Shown here: positions 31,092-40,959 of the stretch, in pieces | How the letters are laid out: every line of letters starts with the position of its first letter | Numbering within the stretch: the first letter of the stretch is position 1 | From: Vibrio sp. Hep-1b-8 | GTDB taxonomy: Bacteria; Pseudomonadota; Gammaproteobacteria; Enterobacterales; Vibrionaceae | Direction: 5' to 3' | DNA length: 64,000 nt | Assembly (NCBI RefSeq): GCF_006124995.1 | Contig: NZ_QEWN01000132.1 | Span: forward strand, 1-64,000 | Notes under the pieces: model-generated | Seen by the model: only the letters and a program-made list of their open reading frames with translations | Told to the model about the DNA's origin: nothing | Databases searched by the model: none | Made by a program: the position numbers and the translations under genes

Positions 31092-31180
31092 CACCTCTCG
31101 CAGGGCGGAGCCCGATCTAAACTCTCTCAGCAAGAAGTCCGGTCTCGTAGCGAAGCGTTCTTTAGGGCGAAGCCCGCTCC
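31092..31180. repeat. REP-like composite element A
   Basis: About 90 bp containing the blocks CACCTCTCGC, GGTCTCG, CGAAGCGTTCT and AGGGCGAAGCCCGCTC in that order. The same blocks in the same order occur at 42712-42780 after lnt. CTCTCGC at 31095-31101 is the reverse complement of one unit of the upstream array. Small GGGC/GCCC dyads can form hairpins. Confidence 0.75.
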
Positions 31181-31326
31181 TTCCTCTCACCCTTTCATAT
31201 CATATAACTATTTAATCCTTTTCTCATTTTTCAAGCTGTCCTAATCTCTACCCAATAAATTATCTCCATACATACTTCTGTTTGATAACTATCAAGCAGA
31301 CCGAAACAAAGATGAAGGATCACACC

Positions 31327-32295
31327 ATGAGCAAAATCTACGAAGACAATTCTCAAACTATTGGTAACACTCCTCTAGTACGCCTAAACAAAGTAAGTAA
31401 CGGTAAGGTGTTAGCGAAAATCGAAGCACGCAACCCGAGCTTCAGCGTTAAATGTCGTATCGGTGCAAACATGATTTGGGAAGCAGAAAAGGCTGGTACT
31501 CTTAAACCAGGCGTAGAGCTTGTTGAACCAACGAGTGGTAACACTGGTGTTGCTCTAGCCTTCGTTGCAGCTGCTCGTGGTTACAAACTGACTCTTACAA
31601 TGCCTGAGTCAATGAGTCTAGAACGTCGTAAGCTGCTGAAAGCTCTAGGTGCAAACTTAGAACTGACTGAAGCAGCAAAAGGGATGAAAGGGGCAATTGC
31701 TAAAGCAGAAGAAATTGTTGCTAGCAATCCTGATAAGTACTTGCTTCTTCAGCAATTCAACAACCCAGCAAACCCGCAGGTTCACGAAAAAACAACCGGA
31801 CCTGAGATTTGGGATGCCACTGACGGTCAAATTGACGTATTCGTTGCGGGTGTTGGTACTGGCGGTACTATCACAGGTACGAGCCGTTACATTAAGGGCG
31901 AAAAAGGCAAGAACATTGTCTCTGTCGCGGTAGAGCCAGCTGAATCTCCAGTTATCGCTCAAGCGCTAGCGGGTGACGAAATCCAGCCTGCACCACACAA
32001 AATTCAGGGTATCGGTGCTGGTTTCATTCCAGGAAACCTCGATTTAGAGATAATTGACCGTGTTGAAGCCGTGACTTCTGATGAAGCGATTGCGATGGCT
32101 CGTCGCCTAATGGAAGAGGAAGGTATCCTAGCGGGTATCTCTTCTGGCGCGGCAGTGGTTGCAGCCAACCGCCTTGCAGAACTTCCTGAATTTGAAGGAA
32201 AAACCATCGTTACCATCCTACCAAGTTCAGGTGAACGTTACCTAAGTACAGCCCTGTTTGCTGGCATCTTTACGGAGAAAGAGAACCAACAGTAA
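31327..32295 (+). CDS. cysK: Cysteine synthase A
   Basis: The 322-residue PLP enzyme makes cysteine from O-acetylserine and sulfide. The PLP lysine is K42 ([11 protein letters not shown]), with the loop [11 protein letters not shown] and the phosphate-binding [10 protein letters not shown]. The start at 31327 follows AAGGA and gives normal length; an earlier frame to 31282 is spurious. The hairpin at 32322 ends transcription. The array and repeat element separate it from cysZ, so it must have its own promoter. Confidence 0.97.
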   Translation: MSKIYEDNSQTIGNTPLVRLNKVSNGKVLAKIEARNPSFSVKCRIGANMIWEAEKAGTLKPGVELVEPTSGNTGVALAFVAAARGYKLTLTMPESMSLERRKLLKALGANLELTEAAKGMKGAIAKAEEIVASNPDKYLLLQQFNNPANPQVHEKTTGPEIWDATDGQIDVFVAGVGTGGTITGTSRYIKGEKGKNIVSVAVEPAESPVIAQALAGDEIQPAPHKIQGIGAGFIPGNLDLEIIDRVEAVTSDEAIAMARRLMEEEGILAGISSGAAVVAANRLAELPEFEGKTIVTILPSSGERYLSTALFAGIFTEKENQQ

Positions 32296-32321
32296 TATGT
32301 GGTTAAATCAATTTTTCGTCT

Positions 32322-32348
32322 AAAAAAGCCCCATTCAGGGGCTTTTTT
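32322..32348 (+). terminator. cysK terminator
   Basis: AAAAAAGCCCC - attca - GGGGCTTTTTT. Confidence 0.9.
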
Positions 32349-32500
32349 GTTGATCCCTGCCTCACCTTTGGTAATATCAGGACTGTTTTATTTCTAGCAT
32401 CAAAATAAAGGCTAGATAAGAATTTATCTCAATTGCGAAAGACAGCAAAGATTGAAAGCGCAATTGTTAAATTTACAACCAGTATCACTTCTGACACGAA

Positions 32501-32533
32501 TTGAACGTTCTGCAACTAGCAGAATACTATAAT
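32501..32533 (+). promoter_or_regulatory. Candidate ptsH promoter with operator-like dyad
   Basis: A consensus -10 TATAAT (32528-32533) lies 61 bp before ptsH. The best -35 (TTGAAC, 32501-32506) is 21 bp away, too far for sigma-70 alone. The dyad TTCTGC-aacta-GCAGAA (32508-32524) lies just upstream of the -10, where a regulator could bind. Confidence 0.4.
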
Positions 32534-32594
32534 TGGAGTTAAGCTGATTCTGGTTAAGAAACTATCAAAATATAAATCAATTGGGGTATATAAC

Positions 32595-32852
32595 ATGTAC
32601 GAGAAGCAAGTAGAAATCACTGCAGAAAACGGTCTTCACACTCGTCCAGCTGCACAGTTCGTTAAAGAAGCTAAAGCATTCGACGCGGACATCACTGTGA
32701 CTTCTAACGGCAAAAGCGCTAGCGCGAAGAGCCTTTTCAAGCTACAAACTCTTGGCCTAGTTAAAGGTACAGTAGTTTCTATCTCAGCTGAGGGCCCACA
32801 AGCTCAACAAGCTGTTGACCACCTAGTTGCTCTAATGGATCAACTACACTAA
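32595..32852 (+). CDS. ptsH: Phosphocarrier protein HPr
   Basis: The 85-residue PTS protein carries phosphate from enzyme I to the sugar-specific EIIA proteins. The active histidine is H15 (GLHTRPA) and the conserved serine is S46 (SAKSLFKL). Length equals E. coli HPr. It heads the ptsH-ptsI-crr operon. Confidence 0.98.
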   Translation: MYEKQVEITAENGLHTRPAAQFVKEAKAFDADITVTSNGKSASAKSLFKLQTLGLVKGTVVSISAEGPQAQQAVDHLVALMDQLH

Positions 32853-32868
32853 TCCGGTCTCCTATTTT

Positions 32869-32900
32869 CAAAGCCATTTTGTCAACGCAAAATGGCTTTG
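32869..32900 (+). promoter_or_regulatory. Perfect hairpin between ptsH and ptsI
   Basis: A 13-bp perfect stem CAAAGCCATTTTG / CAAAATGGCTTTG with a 6-nt loop lies 17 bp after the ptsH stop. It lacks a U-tract, so it may be an RNA-processing or stability element that sets the high HPr to enzyme I ratio. Confidence 0.6.
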
Positions 32901-32989
32901 TTGGAAATAGGCCAAAATATAAGCTACAACTATTCGTTAGCGCACTCATTATTCTCCCGTTTTAAAGTTGACCAATTTAAGGTAAGGCT

Positions 32990-34714
32990 ATGATTTCAGG
33001 CATCCTAGCATCTCCTGGTATTGCTATCGGTAAAGCACTACTACTTCAAGAAGATGAAATTGTCCTAAACACAAATACTATTTCTGATGATCAAGTAGAA
33101 GCAGAAGTTGCGCGTTTCTTTGACGCACGTAACAAGTCATCTGCTCAACTAGAAACTATCAAGCAGAAAGCACTTGAAACCTTCGGTGAAGAGAAAGAAG
33201 CGATCTTTGAAGGTCACATCATGCTTCTTGAAGACGAAGAGCTAGAGGAAGAAATCCTAGCACTGATTAAAAATGACAAGATGCACGCTGATAACGCGAT
33301 CTACACGGTTATCGAAGAGCAAGCATCGGCGCTAGAATCTCTAGACGACGAATATCTAAAAGAGCGAGCAACTGATATCCGTGATATCGGCTCTCGTTTT
33401 GTTAAAAATGCTCTAGGCATCAACATTGTTTCGCTAAGCGATATTAACGAACAAGTGATCCTAGTCGCTTACGACCTAACACCATCTGAAACAGCACAGA
33501 TTAACCTGGACTACGTTCTTGGTTTTGCTTGTGACATCGGTGGTCGTACTTCTCACACTTCTATCATGGCGCGCTCTCTTGAGCTTCCAGCTATCGTTGG
33601 TACTAACGACATCACATCGCGCGTTAAGAACGGCGACATGCTGATTCTTGATGCGATGAACAACAAGATCGTTATCAACCCTTCTGATGCTGAGCTAGAA
33701 GAAGCAAAAGCTGTTAAAGCCGCTTTCATCGCTGAGAAAGAAGAACTTGCTAAACTGAAAGATCTACACGCTGAGACTCTAGACGGTCACCGCGTAGAAG
33801 TTTGCGGTAACATCGGTACTATTAAAGACTGTGACGGCATCATCCGTAACGGTGGTGAAGGTGTTGGTCTGTACCGTACTGAATTCCTATTCATGGACCG
33901 TGATGCACTTCCAACTGAGGAAGAGCAATACCAAGCTTACAAAGAAGTTGCTGAAGCTATGAACGGTGAGTCAGTGATCATCCGTACTATGGATATCGGT
34001 GGCGATAAAGATCTACCATACATGGATCTTCCTCAAGAGATGAACCCGTTCTTAGGCTGGCGCGCAGTACGTATCAGCTTAGATCGTCGTGAAATCCTAC
34101 GTGACCAGCTACGCGGTATCCTGCGTGCTTCTGCACACGGTAAGCTACGCATCATGTTCCCAATGATCATCTCGGTTGAAGAGATCCGTGAACTGAAGAA
34201 AGCAATCGAAGAGTACAAAGCTGAGCTACGTGCTGAAGGTCATGCATTCGACGAAGACATCGAAATCGGTGTTATGGTTGAAACTCCAGCAGCAGCTGCA
34301 ATTGCACACCACCTAGCGAAAGAAGTTGCCTTCTTCTCTATCGGTACTAACGACCTGACTCAGTACACACTAGCAGTAGACCGTGGTAACGAGATGATTT
34401 CTCACCTTTACAACCCACTATCTCCAGCAGTACTAACAGTGATTAAGCAAGTTATCGACGCTTCTCACGCTGAAGGTAAATGGACTGGTATGTGTGGTGA
34501 GCTTGCAGGTGATGAGCGCGCTACGCTACTTCTACTAGGCATGGGCTTAGATGAGTTCTCTATGAGCGGTATCTCTATTCCTAAAGTGAAGAAAGTTATT
34601 CGTAACTCTAACTTCGCTGAAGTGAAAGCGATGGCGGAAGAAGCTCTATCTCTACCAACTGCAGCTGAGATCGAAGCAGTTGTTGAGAAATTCATCGCTG
34701 AGAAAACTCAATAA
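32990..34714 (+). CDS. ptsI: PTS enzyme I
   Basis: The 574-residue phosphoenolpyruvate-protein phosphotransferase starts the PTS cascade. The phosphorylated histidine is H189 in [13 protein letters not shown], with the PEP-binding barrel behind it ([20 protein letters not shown]). Length is the same as in E. coli (575). It lies between ptsH and crr. Confidence 0.98.
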   Translation: MISGILASPGIAIGKALLLQEDEIVLNTNTISDDQVEAEVARFFDARNKSSAQLETIKQKALETFGEEKEAIFEGHIMLLEDEELEEEILALIKNDKMHADNAIYTVIEEQASALESLDDEYLKERATDIRDIGSRFVKNALGINIVSLSDINEQVILVAYDLTPSETAQINLDYVLGFACDIGGRTSHTSIMARSLELPAIVGTNDITSRVKNGDMLILDAMNNKIVINPSDAELEEAKAVKAAFIAEKEELAKLKDLHAETLDGHRVEVCGNIGTIKDCDGIIRNGGEGVGLYRTEFLFMDRDALPTEEEQYQAYKEVAEAMNGESVIIRTMDIGGDKDLPYMDLPQEMNPFLGWRAVRISLDRREILRDQLRGILRASAHGKLRIMFPMIISVEEIRELKKAIEEYKAELRAEGHAFDEDIEIGVMVETPAAAAIAHHLAKEVAFFSIGTNDLTQYTLAVDRGNEMISHLYNPLSPAVLTVIKQVIDASHAEGKWTGMCGELAGDERATLLLLGMGLDEFSMSGISIPKVKKVIRNSNFAEVKAMAEEALSLPTAAEIEAVVEKFIAEKTQ

Positions 34715-34724
34715 CCAACTAATT

Positions 34725-34770
34725 CCAATGAGATAGACGGTAAAAAAAGTCGTCTATCTCTCTATATTGG
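34725..34770 (+). promoter_or_regulatory. Long hairpin between ptsI and crr
   Basis: GAGATAGACG (34730-34739) pairs with CGTCTATCTC (34751-34760), and CCAAT/ATTGG extends the stem around a bulge. No U-tract follows; a TATAAT lies just after (34776-34781), which could serve a separate crr promoter. Confidence 0.5.
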
Positions 34771-34819
34771 TATACTATAATTCGACAGAATTAAATGAAA
34801 ACGTTAGGAGCATGACACA

Positions 34820-35329
34820 ATGGGTCTGTTTGACAAACTTAAGAAGCTAGTATCTGACGACAGCGCTGACGCTGGTGCAATCGAAATCATCGCACCTCTA
34901 TCTGGTGAAATCGTAAACATCGAAGATGTGCCAGATGTTGTTTTTGCTGAAAAAATCGTTGGTGATGGTATTGCTATCAAACCTGCTGGTAACAAAATGG
35001 TAGCTCCTGTAAACGGTACTATCGGTAAGATCTTCGAAACGAACCACGCGTTCTCTATCGAATCTGACGATGGTGTAGAGCTATTTGTTCACTTCGGTAT
35101 CGACACTGTTGAGCTGAAAGGTGAAGGCTTCAAGCGTATCGCTGAAGAAGGTCAAGCAGTGAAAGCTGGCGACACTATCATTGAGTTCGATCTAGCACTA
35201 CTTGAAGAGAAAGCAAAGTCTACTCTTACTCCAGTTGTTATCTCTAACATGGACGAAATCAAAGAGCTGAACAAGCTTTCTGGTTCTGTAACTGTTGGTG
35301 AAACTCCAGTTCTACGTGTAACTAAGTAA
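34820..35329 (+). CDS. crr: Glucose-specific PTS enzyme IIA (EIIA-Glc)
   Basis: The 169-residue cytoplasmic protein receives phosphate from HPr and controls carbon uptake and adenylate cyclase. Both active-site histidines are present, H76 (FETNHAFS) and the phosphorylated H91 ([10 protein letters not shown]). TAGGAG precedes the ATG. Confidence 0.98.
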   Translation: MGLFDKLKKLVSDDSADAGAIEIIAPLSGEIVNIEDVPDVVFAEKIVGDGIAIKPAGNKMVAPVNGTIGKIFETNHAFSIESDDGVELFVHFGIDTVELKGEGFKRIAEEGQAVKAGDTIIEFDLALLEEKAKSTLTPVVISNMDEIKELNKLSGSVTVGETPVLRVTK

Positions 35330-35349
35330 TTTTTACTTAACTAGATATT

Positions 35350-35381
35350 AAAAAACGCAGCCGATGGCTGCGTTTTTTTTT
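35350..35381 (+). terminator. crr terminator
   Basis: AACGCAGCC - gat - GGCTGCG followed by nine T; it faces the convergent ubiquinone gene and may act on both strands. Confidence 0.88.
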
Positions 35382-35391
35382 GCTTATCTTG

Positions 35392-36546
35392 TTACTTCAA
35401 CCCCAAGGCATATTTCAGCACTTGAGTTTTCAGAGGTCCAGCATTCTCAGCGACCTTAAGTGCCGCATTTCTTAACAGTTTAAGCGGCGCAAAATCATTG
35501 CTGAAACCCTTATAGAAAAAATCCATCCCGGATTGCATTAGCAAGTTGTCATAACGCCTATTACGTTCATATTGCACAAGTAAGGATTGAGTTAATACCT
35601 CGTGATTTTGAGTGGCCGTCAGCAGCGCTTCGACATCTTTAAATCCAAGATTCACACCCTGTCCAGCTAATGGATTGATAGTATGTGCAGAATCACCGAC
35701 TAACACACAGCCTAATGCAGAATAGCGTTGAGCATGACGGCGCGTTAACGGAAACGAACCGTATTGAAGCACTTCGATATCGCCCAATTCCGCAGGAAAG
35801 TAAGCCAATACTTCTTCTCGAAGTTGTGCTGGCGTCATCGCACATAACTGCCTGATGCGCTTTGGTGAATCATACCAAACCAGTGAACCTTGATTGCCAC
35901 ATAATGGCAAAAAGGAACGAGGGCCTGATGGGGTGAACTGTTGCCACGTAATATCTTGCTGTTCGATCTCAGTTTTGACGTTGATTAGCATACAGTGCTG
36001 GCGGTAATCCCACGCGGTAACCCCTATCCCCGCTAAATCACGAACCTTTGAATTCGCTCCATCAGCGCCAACCACCAAGTCAACCACCAGTTCTTCTCCA
36101 GAGCTGAGAGTCACTTTCGATACTTCACCAAACTCAATATCAGATAAGGTATCTGGACAGCGTAAACTAATATTCGAGTAGTGGGAGAACTGAGCCCACA
36201 ATCCAAGCTGAATCAGGCGATTTTCAACAATATAACCCAGACGATCCATACCAAGTTCGTCGCAATGAAAACGGGTTCGGCACTCAGGATGCTCCCACGT
36301 CTCTAAACGGCGGTATGGACACACGCGCATTTGTGATGTCGTATGCCAAGCCCCAAGCTCACTCAAAATATCGACCGAATGCTGTGATATCGCAGAAACA
36401 CGTATATCCATAGGTTGCTCAGGGGAGAACTCTTCAGGTGCTGTGCCTTCGACAACAACTACCTTCCGCCCCTGTTTAGCGAAGCCCACTGCAACTGCAG
36501 CTCCAACCATACCACCACCGATAACTGCGACATCAAATCTGCTCAT
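35392..36546 (-). CDS. ubiF: FAD-dependent ubiquinone-biosynthesis hydroxylase (UbiF type)
   Basis: The 384-residue monooxygenase has the N-terminal FAD-binding VAVIGGGMVGAA (residues about 4-15), the middle DG motif (VVGADGANSKVR) and the C-terminal VGDSAHTINPLAGQGVN. It should hydroxylate the benzoquinone ring during ubiquinone synthesis. UbiF, UbiH and UbiI are close relatives, so the exact position of hydroxylation is uncertain; UbiF is chosen from memory of the gene beside crr and miaB in Vibrio. ATG 36546 is used rather than a frame to 36684. Confidence 0.85.
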   Translation of the reverse strand: MSRFDVAVIGGGMVGAAVAVGFAKQGRKVVVVEGTAPEEFSPEQPMDIRVSAISQHSVDILSELGAWHTTSQMRVCPYRRLETWEHPECRTRFHCDELGMDRLGYIVENRLIQLGLWAQFSHYSNISLRCPDTLSDIEFGEVSKVTLSSGEELVVDLVVGADGANSKVRDLAGIGVTAWDYRQHCMLINVKTEIEQQDITWQQFTPSGPRSFLPLCGNQGSLVWYDSPKRIRQLCAMTPAQLREEVLAYFPAELGDIEVLQYGSFPLTRRHAQRYSALGCVLVGDSAHTINPLAGQGVNLGFKDVEALLTATQNHEVLTQSLLVQYERNRRYDNLLMQSGMDFFYKGFSNDFAPLKLLRNAALKVAENAGPLKTQVLKYALGLK

Positions 36547-36835
36547 ATTTTGCACTTCAATTACTTGATAAATTGACTGTTTTTTATTGTACGTTTTCAT
36601 TACCAAAATGTAACGAAAAACCTTACCCACTATCAGGGCAAACCCCTTGCGCAATATGGGGTTTAACTGTTTTTGCACCAACACTAGTCAGTAGGTTTTT
36701 AAAGCAGTACAATACGCGGCTTACCGCCGAGATGGCGGCTAAAATAAAGTCACCCAAGCATGTAGATGCGAGTGACTCACTGGAAATATTGGGCGATTTG
36801 CTCCCTTAATTTAAACTAACGATCGAGCGAACAAC

Positions 36836-38260
36836 ATGAGTAAAAAACTGCTAATTAAAACCTGGGGCTGCCAGATGAATGAATACGATTCGTCTAAAAT
36901 GGCGGATCTACTGAACGCGGCTAACGGCTATGAGCTGACAGAAGAACCAGAAGAAGCAGACGTGTTATTACTTAATACCTGTTCTATCCGGGAAAAAGCG
37001 CAAGAGAAGGTATTCCACCAGCTAGGTCGTTGGAAAACTCTAAAAGACAAAAAGCCAGGTGTTGTGATTGGTGTTGGTGGCTGTGTAGCAACACAGGAAG
37101 GCGACCACATTCGCGAACGTGCACCATTTGTAGACGTAATTTTTGGTCCTCAAACACTTCACCGCTTACCAGAGATGATTAAACAGTCTCAACTGGATGA
37201 AGCACCGGTGATGGACATTTCATTCCCTGAGATTGAAAAGTTTGACCGTCTTCCAGAACCACGTGCAGAAGGCGCAACTGCTTTCGTTTCAATCATGGAA
37301 GGCTGTTCTAAATACTGTACTTACTGTGTAGTGCCATACACTCGTGGCGAAGAAGTTAGCCGTCCAATGGATGATGTTCTGTTTGAAATTGCTCAATTGG
37401 CTGACCAAGGCGTGCGTGAAGTTAACCTACTGGGTCAAAACGTTAACGCTTACCGTGGTCCGATGCACGATGGTGAAATCTGCTCATTTGCTGAACTGCT
37501 TCGTCTTGTCGCATCGATTGATGGTATTGACCGTATCCGCTTTACTACTAGTCACCCACTAGAGTTTACTGATGACATCATTGCGGTATACGAGGACACA
37601 CCAGAGCTAGTAAGTTTCTTGCACCTACCAGTGCAGAGCGGTAGTGACCGTATTCTTACGATGATGAAACGTCCACACACGGCGATTGAATACAAGTCAA
37701 TCATCCGTAAGCTACGTAAAGCGCGTCCTGACATTCAAATCAGCTCAGACTTTATTGTTGGTTTCCCAGGCGAAACGGCAAAAGATCATCAAGATACAAT
37801 GAAGTTAATTAAAGACGTTGATTTTGATATGAGCTTCAGCTTTATCTTCTCACCGCGCCCAGGTACGCCTGCGGCAGACTATCCATGTGATGTTCCAGAG
37901 CAAGAGAAGAAAGAGCGTCTATATGAACTACAGCAAACCATTAATGCTCAAGCAATGCGTTACTCTCGCCTAATGCTTGGTACTGAGCAACGTGTTCTTG
38001 TTGAAGGTCCTTCTAAGAAGAACCTAATGGAGTTACGTGCTCGTACAGAGAACAACCGAGTGGTTAACTTTGAAGGTAGTGCGGATCTTATCGGTCAATT
38101 TGTTGATGTTAAGATCACTGACGTATTCGCTAACTCACTACGTGGTGAGCTGGTTCGTACAGAAAAAGATATGGACCTTCGCACAGTCATCTCTCCGACT
38201 CAGATGATGGCAAAAACAAAGCGCGAAGATGAGCTAGGTGTAGCAACCTTTACGCCTTAA
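36836..38260 (+). CDS. miaB: tRNA-2-methylthio-N6-isopentenyladenosine synthase
   Basis: The 474-residue radical-SAM enzyme adds the methylthio group to i6A37 of tRNAs. It carries the first Fe-S cluster ligands C12, C49 and C83 and the SAM cluster C157-x3-C161-x2-C164, with a C-terminal TRAM domain. Length equals E. coli MiaB. A terminator follows before phoH. Confidence 0.98.
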   Translation: MSKKLLIKTWGCQMNEYDSSKMADLLNAANGYELTEEPEEADVLLLNTCSIREKAQEKVFHQLGRWKTLKDKKPGVVIGVGGCVATQEGDHIRERAPFVDVIFGPQTLHRLPEMIKQSQLDEAPVMDISFPEIEKFDRLPEPRAEGATAFVSIMEGCSKYCTYCVVPYTRGEEVSRPMDDVLFEIAQLADQGVREVNLLGQNVNAYRGPMHDGEICSFAELLRLVASIDGIDRIRFTTSHPLEFTDDIIAVYEDTPELVSFLHLPVQSGSDRILTMMKRPHTAIEYKSIIRKLRKARPDIQISSDFIVGFPGETAKDHQDTMKLIKDVDFDMSFSFIFSPRPGTPAADYPCDVPEQEKKERLYELQQTINAQAMRYSRLMLGTEQRVLVEGPSKKNLMELRARTENNRVVNFEGSADLIGQFVDVKITDVFANSLRGELVRTEKDMDLRTVISPTQMMAKTKREDELGVATFTP

Positions 38261-38314
38261 GCTTGAAAATCGCTGTATAAGTTACCATCTTAGAGATAGG
38301 TAACGATCGCCATT

Positions 38315-38345
38315 AGAAGCCCGGTCTAAATCGGGCTTTTTTAGA
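38315..38345 (+). terminator. miaB terminator
   Basis: AAGCCCG - gtctaaat - CGGGCTT followed by five T. Confidence 0.85.
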
Positions 38346-38368
38346 ATGGCACACTTTGAGAGGCAACT

Positions 38369-39481
38369 TTGAGCAATAAAATTGTAACTCTAGAAATCAA
38401 TCTAGAACCTTCTGACAATCGCCGTTTAGCCAGTCTTTGTGGTCCTTTCGACGACAACATTAAACACCTTGAGCGCCGTCTTGGCGTTGAAATCAGCTAC
38501 CGTGGTAACTTCTTTACCATCGTTGGCAAACCGCACACATCTGCGGCAGCCTTAGAAATCATTAAAACACTCTACGTTAATACTGCGCCAGTCCGCGGCA
38601 ACATTCCCGATATCGAACCTGATGAGATCCACTTAGCGATCAAAGAGACTGGTGTTCTAGAGCAAAATGTAGAATCCAGTATCGAACATGGCAAAGAAGT
38701 GTTCATTAAGACCAAGAAAGGGGTGATCAAACCTCGTACTCCAAATCAGGGACAGTATCTGGTCAATATGGTCACTCATGATATTTCATTTGGCGTTGGT
38801 CCAGCGGGTACGGGTAAAACCTATCTTGCTGTTGCCGCAGCCGTTGATGCGCTAGAGCGACAAGAAATTCGTCGAATCCTGCTGACTCGACCTGCTGTCG
38901 AAGCGGGTGAAAAGCTCGGTTTCCTTCCGGGAGATCTCAGCCAGAAAGTCGACCCTTACCTTCGTCCACTTTACGATGCTCTATTCGAAATGCTCGGATT
39001 CGAAAAGGTTGAAAAACTGATTGAACGAAACGTTATCGAGGTTGCACCACTGGCTTATATGCGTGGTCGTACACTAAACGACGCATTCATCATCTTGGAC
39101 GAAAGCCAAAACACCACCGTAGAACAGATGAAGATGTTCTTAACACGTATCGGCTTTAACTCTCGTGCGGTGATTACTGGTGATATCACTCAAATTGATT
39201 TACCTCGCGGGGCAAAATCAGGCCTGCGTCATGCAATCGAAGTACTAAGTGATGTCGATGACATCAGCTTCAACTTCTTCTTAGCCGATGATGTTGTTCG
39301 TCACCCAGTGGTCGCACGCATCGTTAATGCTTATGAGAAGTGGGAAGCGAAAGATCAGAAAGAACGTAAAGAACGCGACCGTATCCGCCGTGAAGAGCGT
39401 GAAGCTCAGCAGGCTGCTAACCAAGCCCTAGTTGACGCAGCGGCAACGGTAAGCAATACGGTTGCAAAAGAGAGTAACTAA
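38369..39481 (+). CDS. ybeZ: PhoH-like ATPase (YbeZ)
   Basis: The 370-residue P-loop ATPase has Walker A GPAGTGKT (143-150) and Walker B with ILDESQN. YbeZ associates with the endoribonuclease YbeY in 16S rRNA maturation. The start is a TTG at 38369 after AGAGG. ybeY begins 2 bp after its stop, so they are co-translated. Confidence 0.95.
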   Translation: MSNKIVTLEINLEPSDNRRLASLCGPFDDNIKHLERRLGVEISYRGNFFTIVGKPHTSAAALEIIKTLYVNTAPVRGNIPDIEPDEIHLAIKETGVLEQNVESSIEHGKEVFIKTKKGVIKPRTPNQGQYLVNMVTHDISFGVGPAGTGKTYLAVAAAVDALERQEIRRILLTRPAVEAGEKLGFLPGDLSQKVDPYLRPLYDALFEMLGFEKVEKLIERNVIEVAPLAYMRGRTLNDAFIILDESQNTTVEQMKMFLTRIGFNSRAVITGDITQIDLPRGAKSGLRHAIEVLSDVDDISFNFFLADDVVRHPVVARIVNAYEKWEAKDQKERKERDRIRREEREAQQAANQALVDAAATVSNTVAKESN

Positions 39482-39483
39482 GC

Positions 39484-39948
39484 ATGAGTATTGAACTGGA
39501 TCTTCAATTAGCTGTCGAAGATGAAAACGGCTTACCTACTTTTGATGATATTCATCTCTGGTTAAGCTCAGCTGTGACAAGCTTTCAACCACAAGCCGAA
39601 GTAACGGTTCGTTTAGTGGATGAAGAAGAAAGCCACCAGCTTAACCATGACTATCGTGGCAAAGACAAGCCAACCAATGTACTTTCTTTTCCGTTTGAAG
39701 CGCCTCCGGGCATTGAGATCGATTTATTGGGTGATTTAATCATCTGCCGCCAAGTCGTTGAACGTGAGGCCATCGAGCAAAATAAACCTCTAATGGCTCA
39801 CTGGGCGCATATGGTTGTACATGGTAGCTTGCATCTGCTAGGTTATGATCATATCGAAGATGACGAAGCTGAAGAGATGGAGTCACTCGAAACAGAAATC
39901 ATGCAACGTATGGGCTTTAATGACCCCTACATTGATGAGAAAGAGTAG
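39484..39948 (+). CDS. ybeY: Endoribonuclease YbeY
   Basis: The 154-residue UPF0054 metalloprotein acts in 16S rRNA 3'-end maturation and ribosome quality control. The zinc motif H113-x3-H117-x5-H123 ([11 protein letters not shown]) is intact. Its stop codon lies in a hairpin (39943-39974). Confidence 0.97.
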   Translation: MSIELDLQLAVEDENGLPTFDDIHLWLSSAVTSFQPQAEVTVRLVDEEESHQLNHDYRGKDKPTNVLSFPFEAPPGIEIDLLGDLIICRQVVEREAIEQNKPLMAHWAHMVVHGSLHLLGYDHIEDDEAEEMESLETEIMQRMGFNDPYIDEKE

Positions 39949-39974
39949 TGTAAGTAATCTTACTTAGCACTACT
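39943..39974 (+). promoter_or_regulatory. Hairpin spanning the ybeY stop codon
   Basis: AGTAGTG with AGTAA pairs with TTACT and CACTACT around a short loop. The stem covers the TAG stop of ybeY. It has no U-tract, so it may act on RNA stability or on corC expression. Confidence 0.4.
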
Positions 39975-40020
39975 GACGTGAGCTATCACACATCTGATAG
40001 CGTTACTTAAATGAGAAACA

Positions 40021-40920
40021 ATGAACGAAGACAATTCGCCCTCTTCTCTAGAAGGTAAGAAAGAAAAATCTGAAGGTCCGAGTAGAAAGTCCTTCTTCGG
40101 ACGCCTAGGGCAAATTTTTCAAGGTGAACCAAAAGATCGCCAAGAGCTTGTGGAAGTGTTCCGCGACTCTGAAGAAAATGACCTGATCGACCACGACACC
40201 CGCGACATGCTAGAAGGTGTTATGGAGATCTCTGAAATGCGTGTGCGTGACATCATGTTACCGCGTTCGCAAATGGTTACGGTTGATCGTAGTGACGATT
40301 TAGACACTCTAATTAACCTCATCACTGATGCTCAGCACTCTCGCTACCCAGTAATCAGTGAAGATAAAGACCATGTAGAAGGCATTCTGCTTGCGAAGGA
40401 CTTACTTAAATACTTAGGCTCTGGCAGCGAACCATTTGATATAGAACAAGTTATCCGCCCTGCGGTAGTTGTTCCTGAAAGTAAGCGCGTAGACCGCCTA
40501 CTGAAAGAGTTCCGAGAAGAACGCTATCACATGTCTATCGTTGTCGATGAGTTTGGCGGGGTTTCTGGCCTTGTAACTATCGAGGATATTCTGGAAGAAA
40601 TCGTTGGTGAAATCGAAGACGAATTCGACGACGAAGAAGAACTGGATATTCGTAAACTGAGCAAACACACATTTGCAGTAAAAGCTCTGACGACAATCGA
40701 AGAGTTCAATGACACCTTCAACACATCATTTAGTGATGAAGAGGTCGATACTGTAGGTGGCATGGTAATGACTGCGTTTGGTCATCTGCCATCACGCGGT
40801 GAAGTAGTCGAAATTGAAGGGTATAACTTCAAAGTTACCTCTGCTGACAACCGTCGTGTGTTACAGCTACAAGTGACCATCCCTGACGAAGAGCTCATTA
40901 CGGACTCTACCGAAGAGTAA
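40021..40920 (+). CDS. corC: Magnesium/cobalt efflux CorC-type CBS protein (YbeX)
   Basis: The 299-residue cytoplasmic protein has a CBS pair (about 70-195: [56 protein letters not shown]) and a C-terminal CorC/HlyC domain. Genetic work in enterobacteria links it to Mg/Co efflux and, more recently, to ribosome and phospholipid functions. It lies between ybeY and lnt as in E. coli. Confidence 0.95.
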   Translation: MNEDNSPSSLEGKKEKSEGPSRKSFFGRLGQIFQGEPKDRQELVEVFRDSEENDLIDHDTRDMLEGVMEISEMRVRDIMLPRSQMVTVDRSDDLDTLINLITDAQHSRYPVISEDKDHVEGILLAKDLLKYLGSGSEPFDIEQVIRPAVVVPESKRVDRLLKEFREERYHMSIVVDEFGGVSGLVTIEDILEEIVGEIEDEFDDEEELDIRKLSKHTFAVKALTTIEEFNDTFNTSFSDEEVDTVGGMVMTAFGHLPSRGEVVEIEGYNFKVTSADNRRVLQLQVTIPDEELITDSTEE

Positions 40921-40959
40921 CGCTACGCTCCCTAGCGGGAACAAAAAGAAATAATACCG

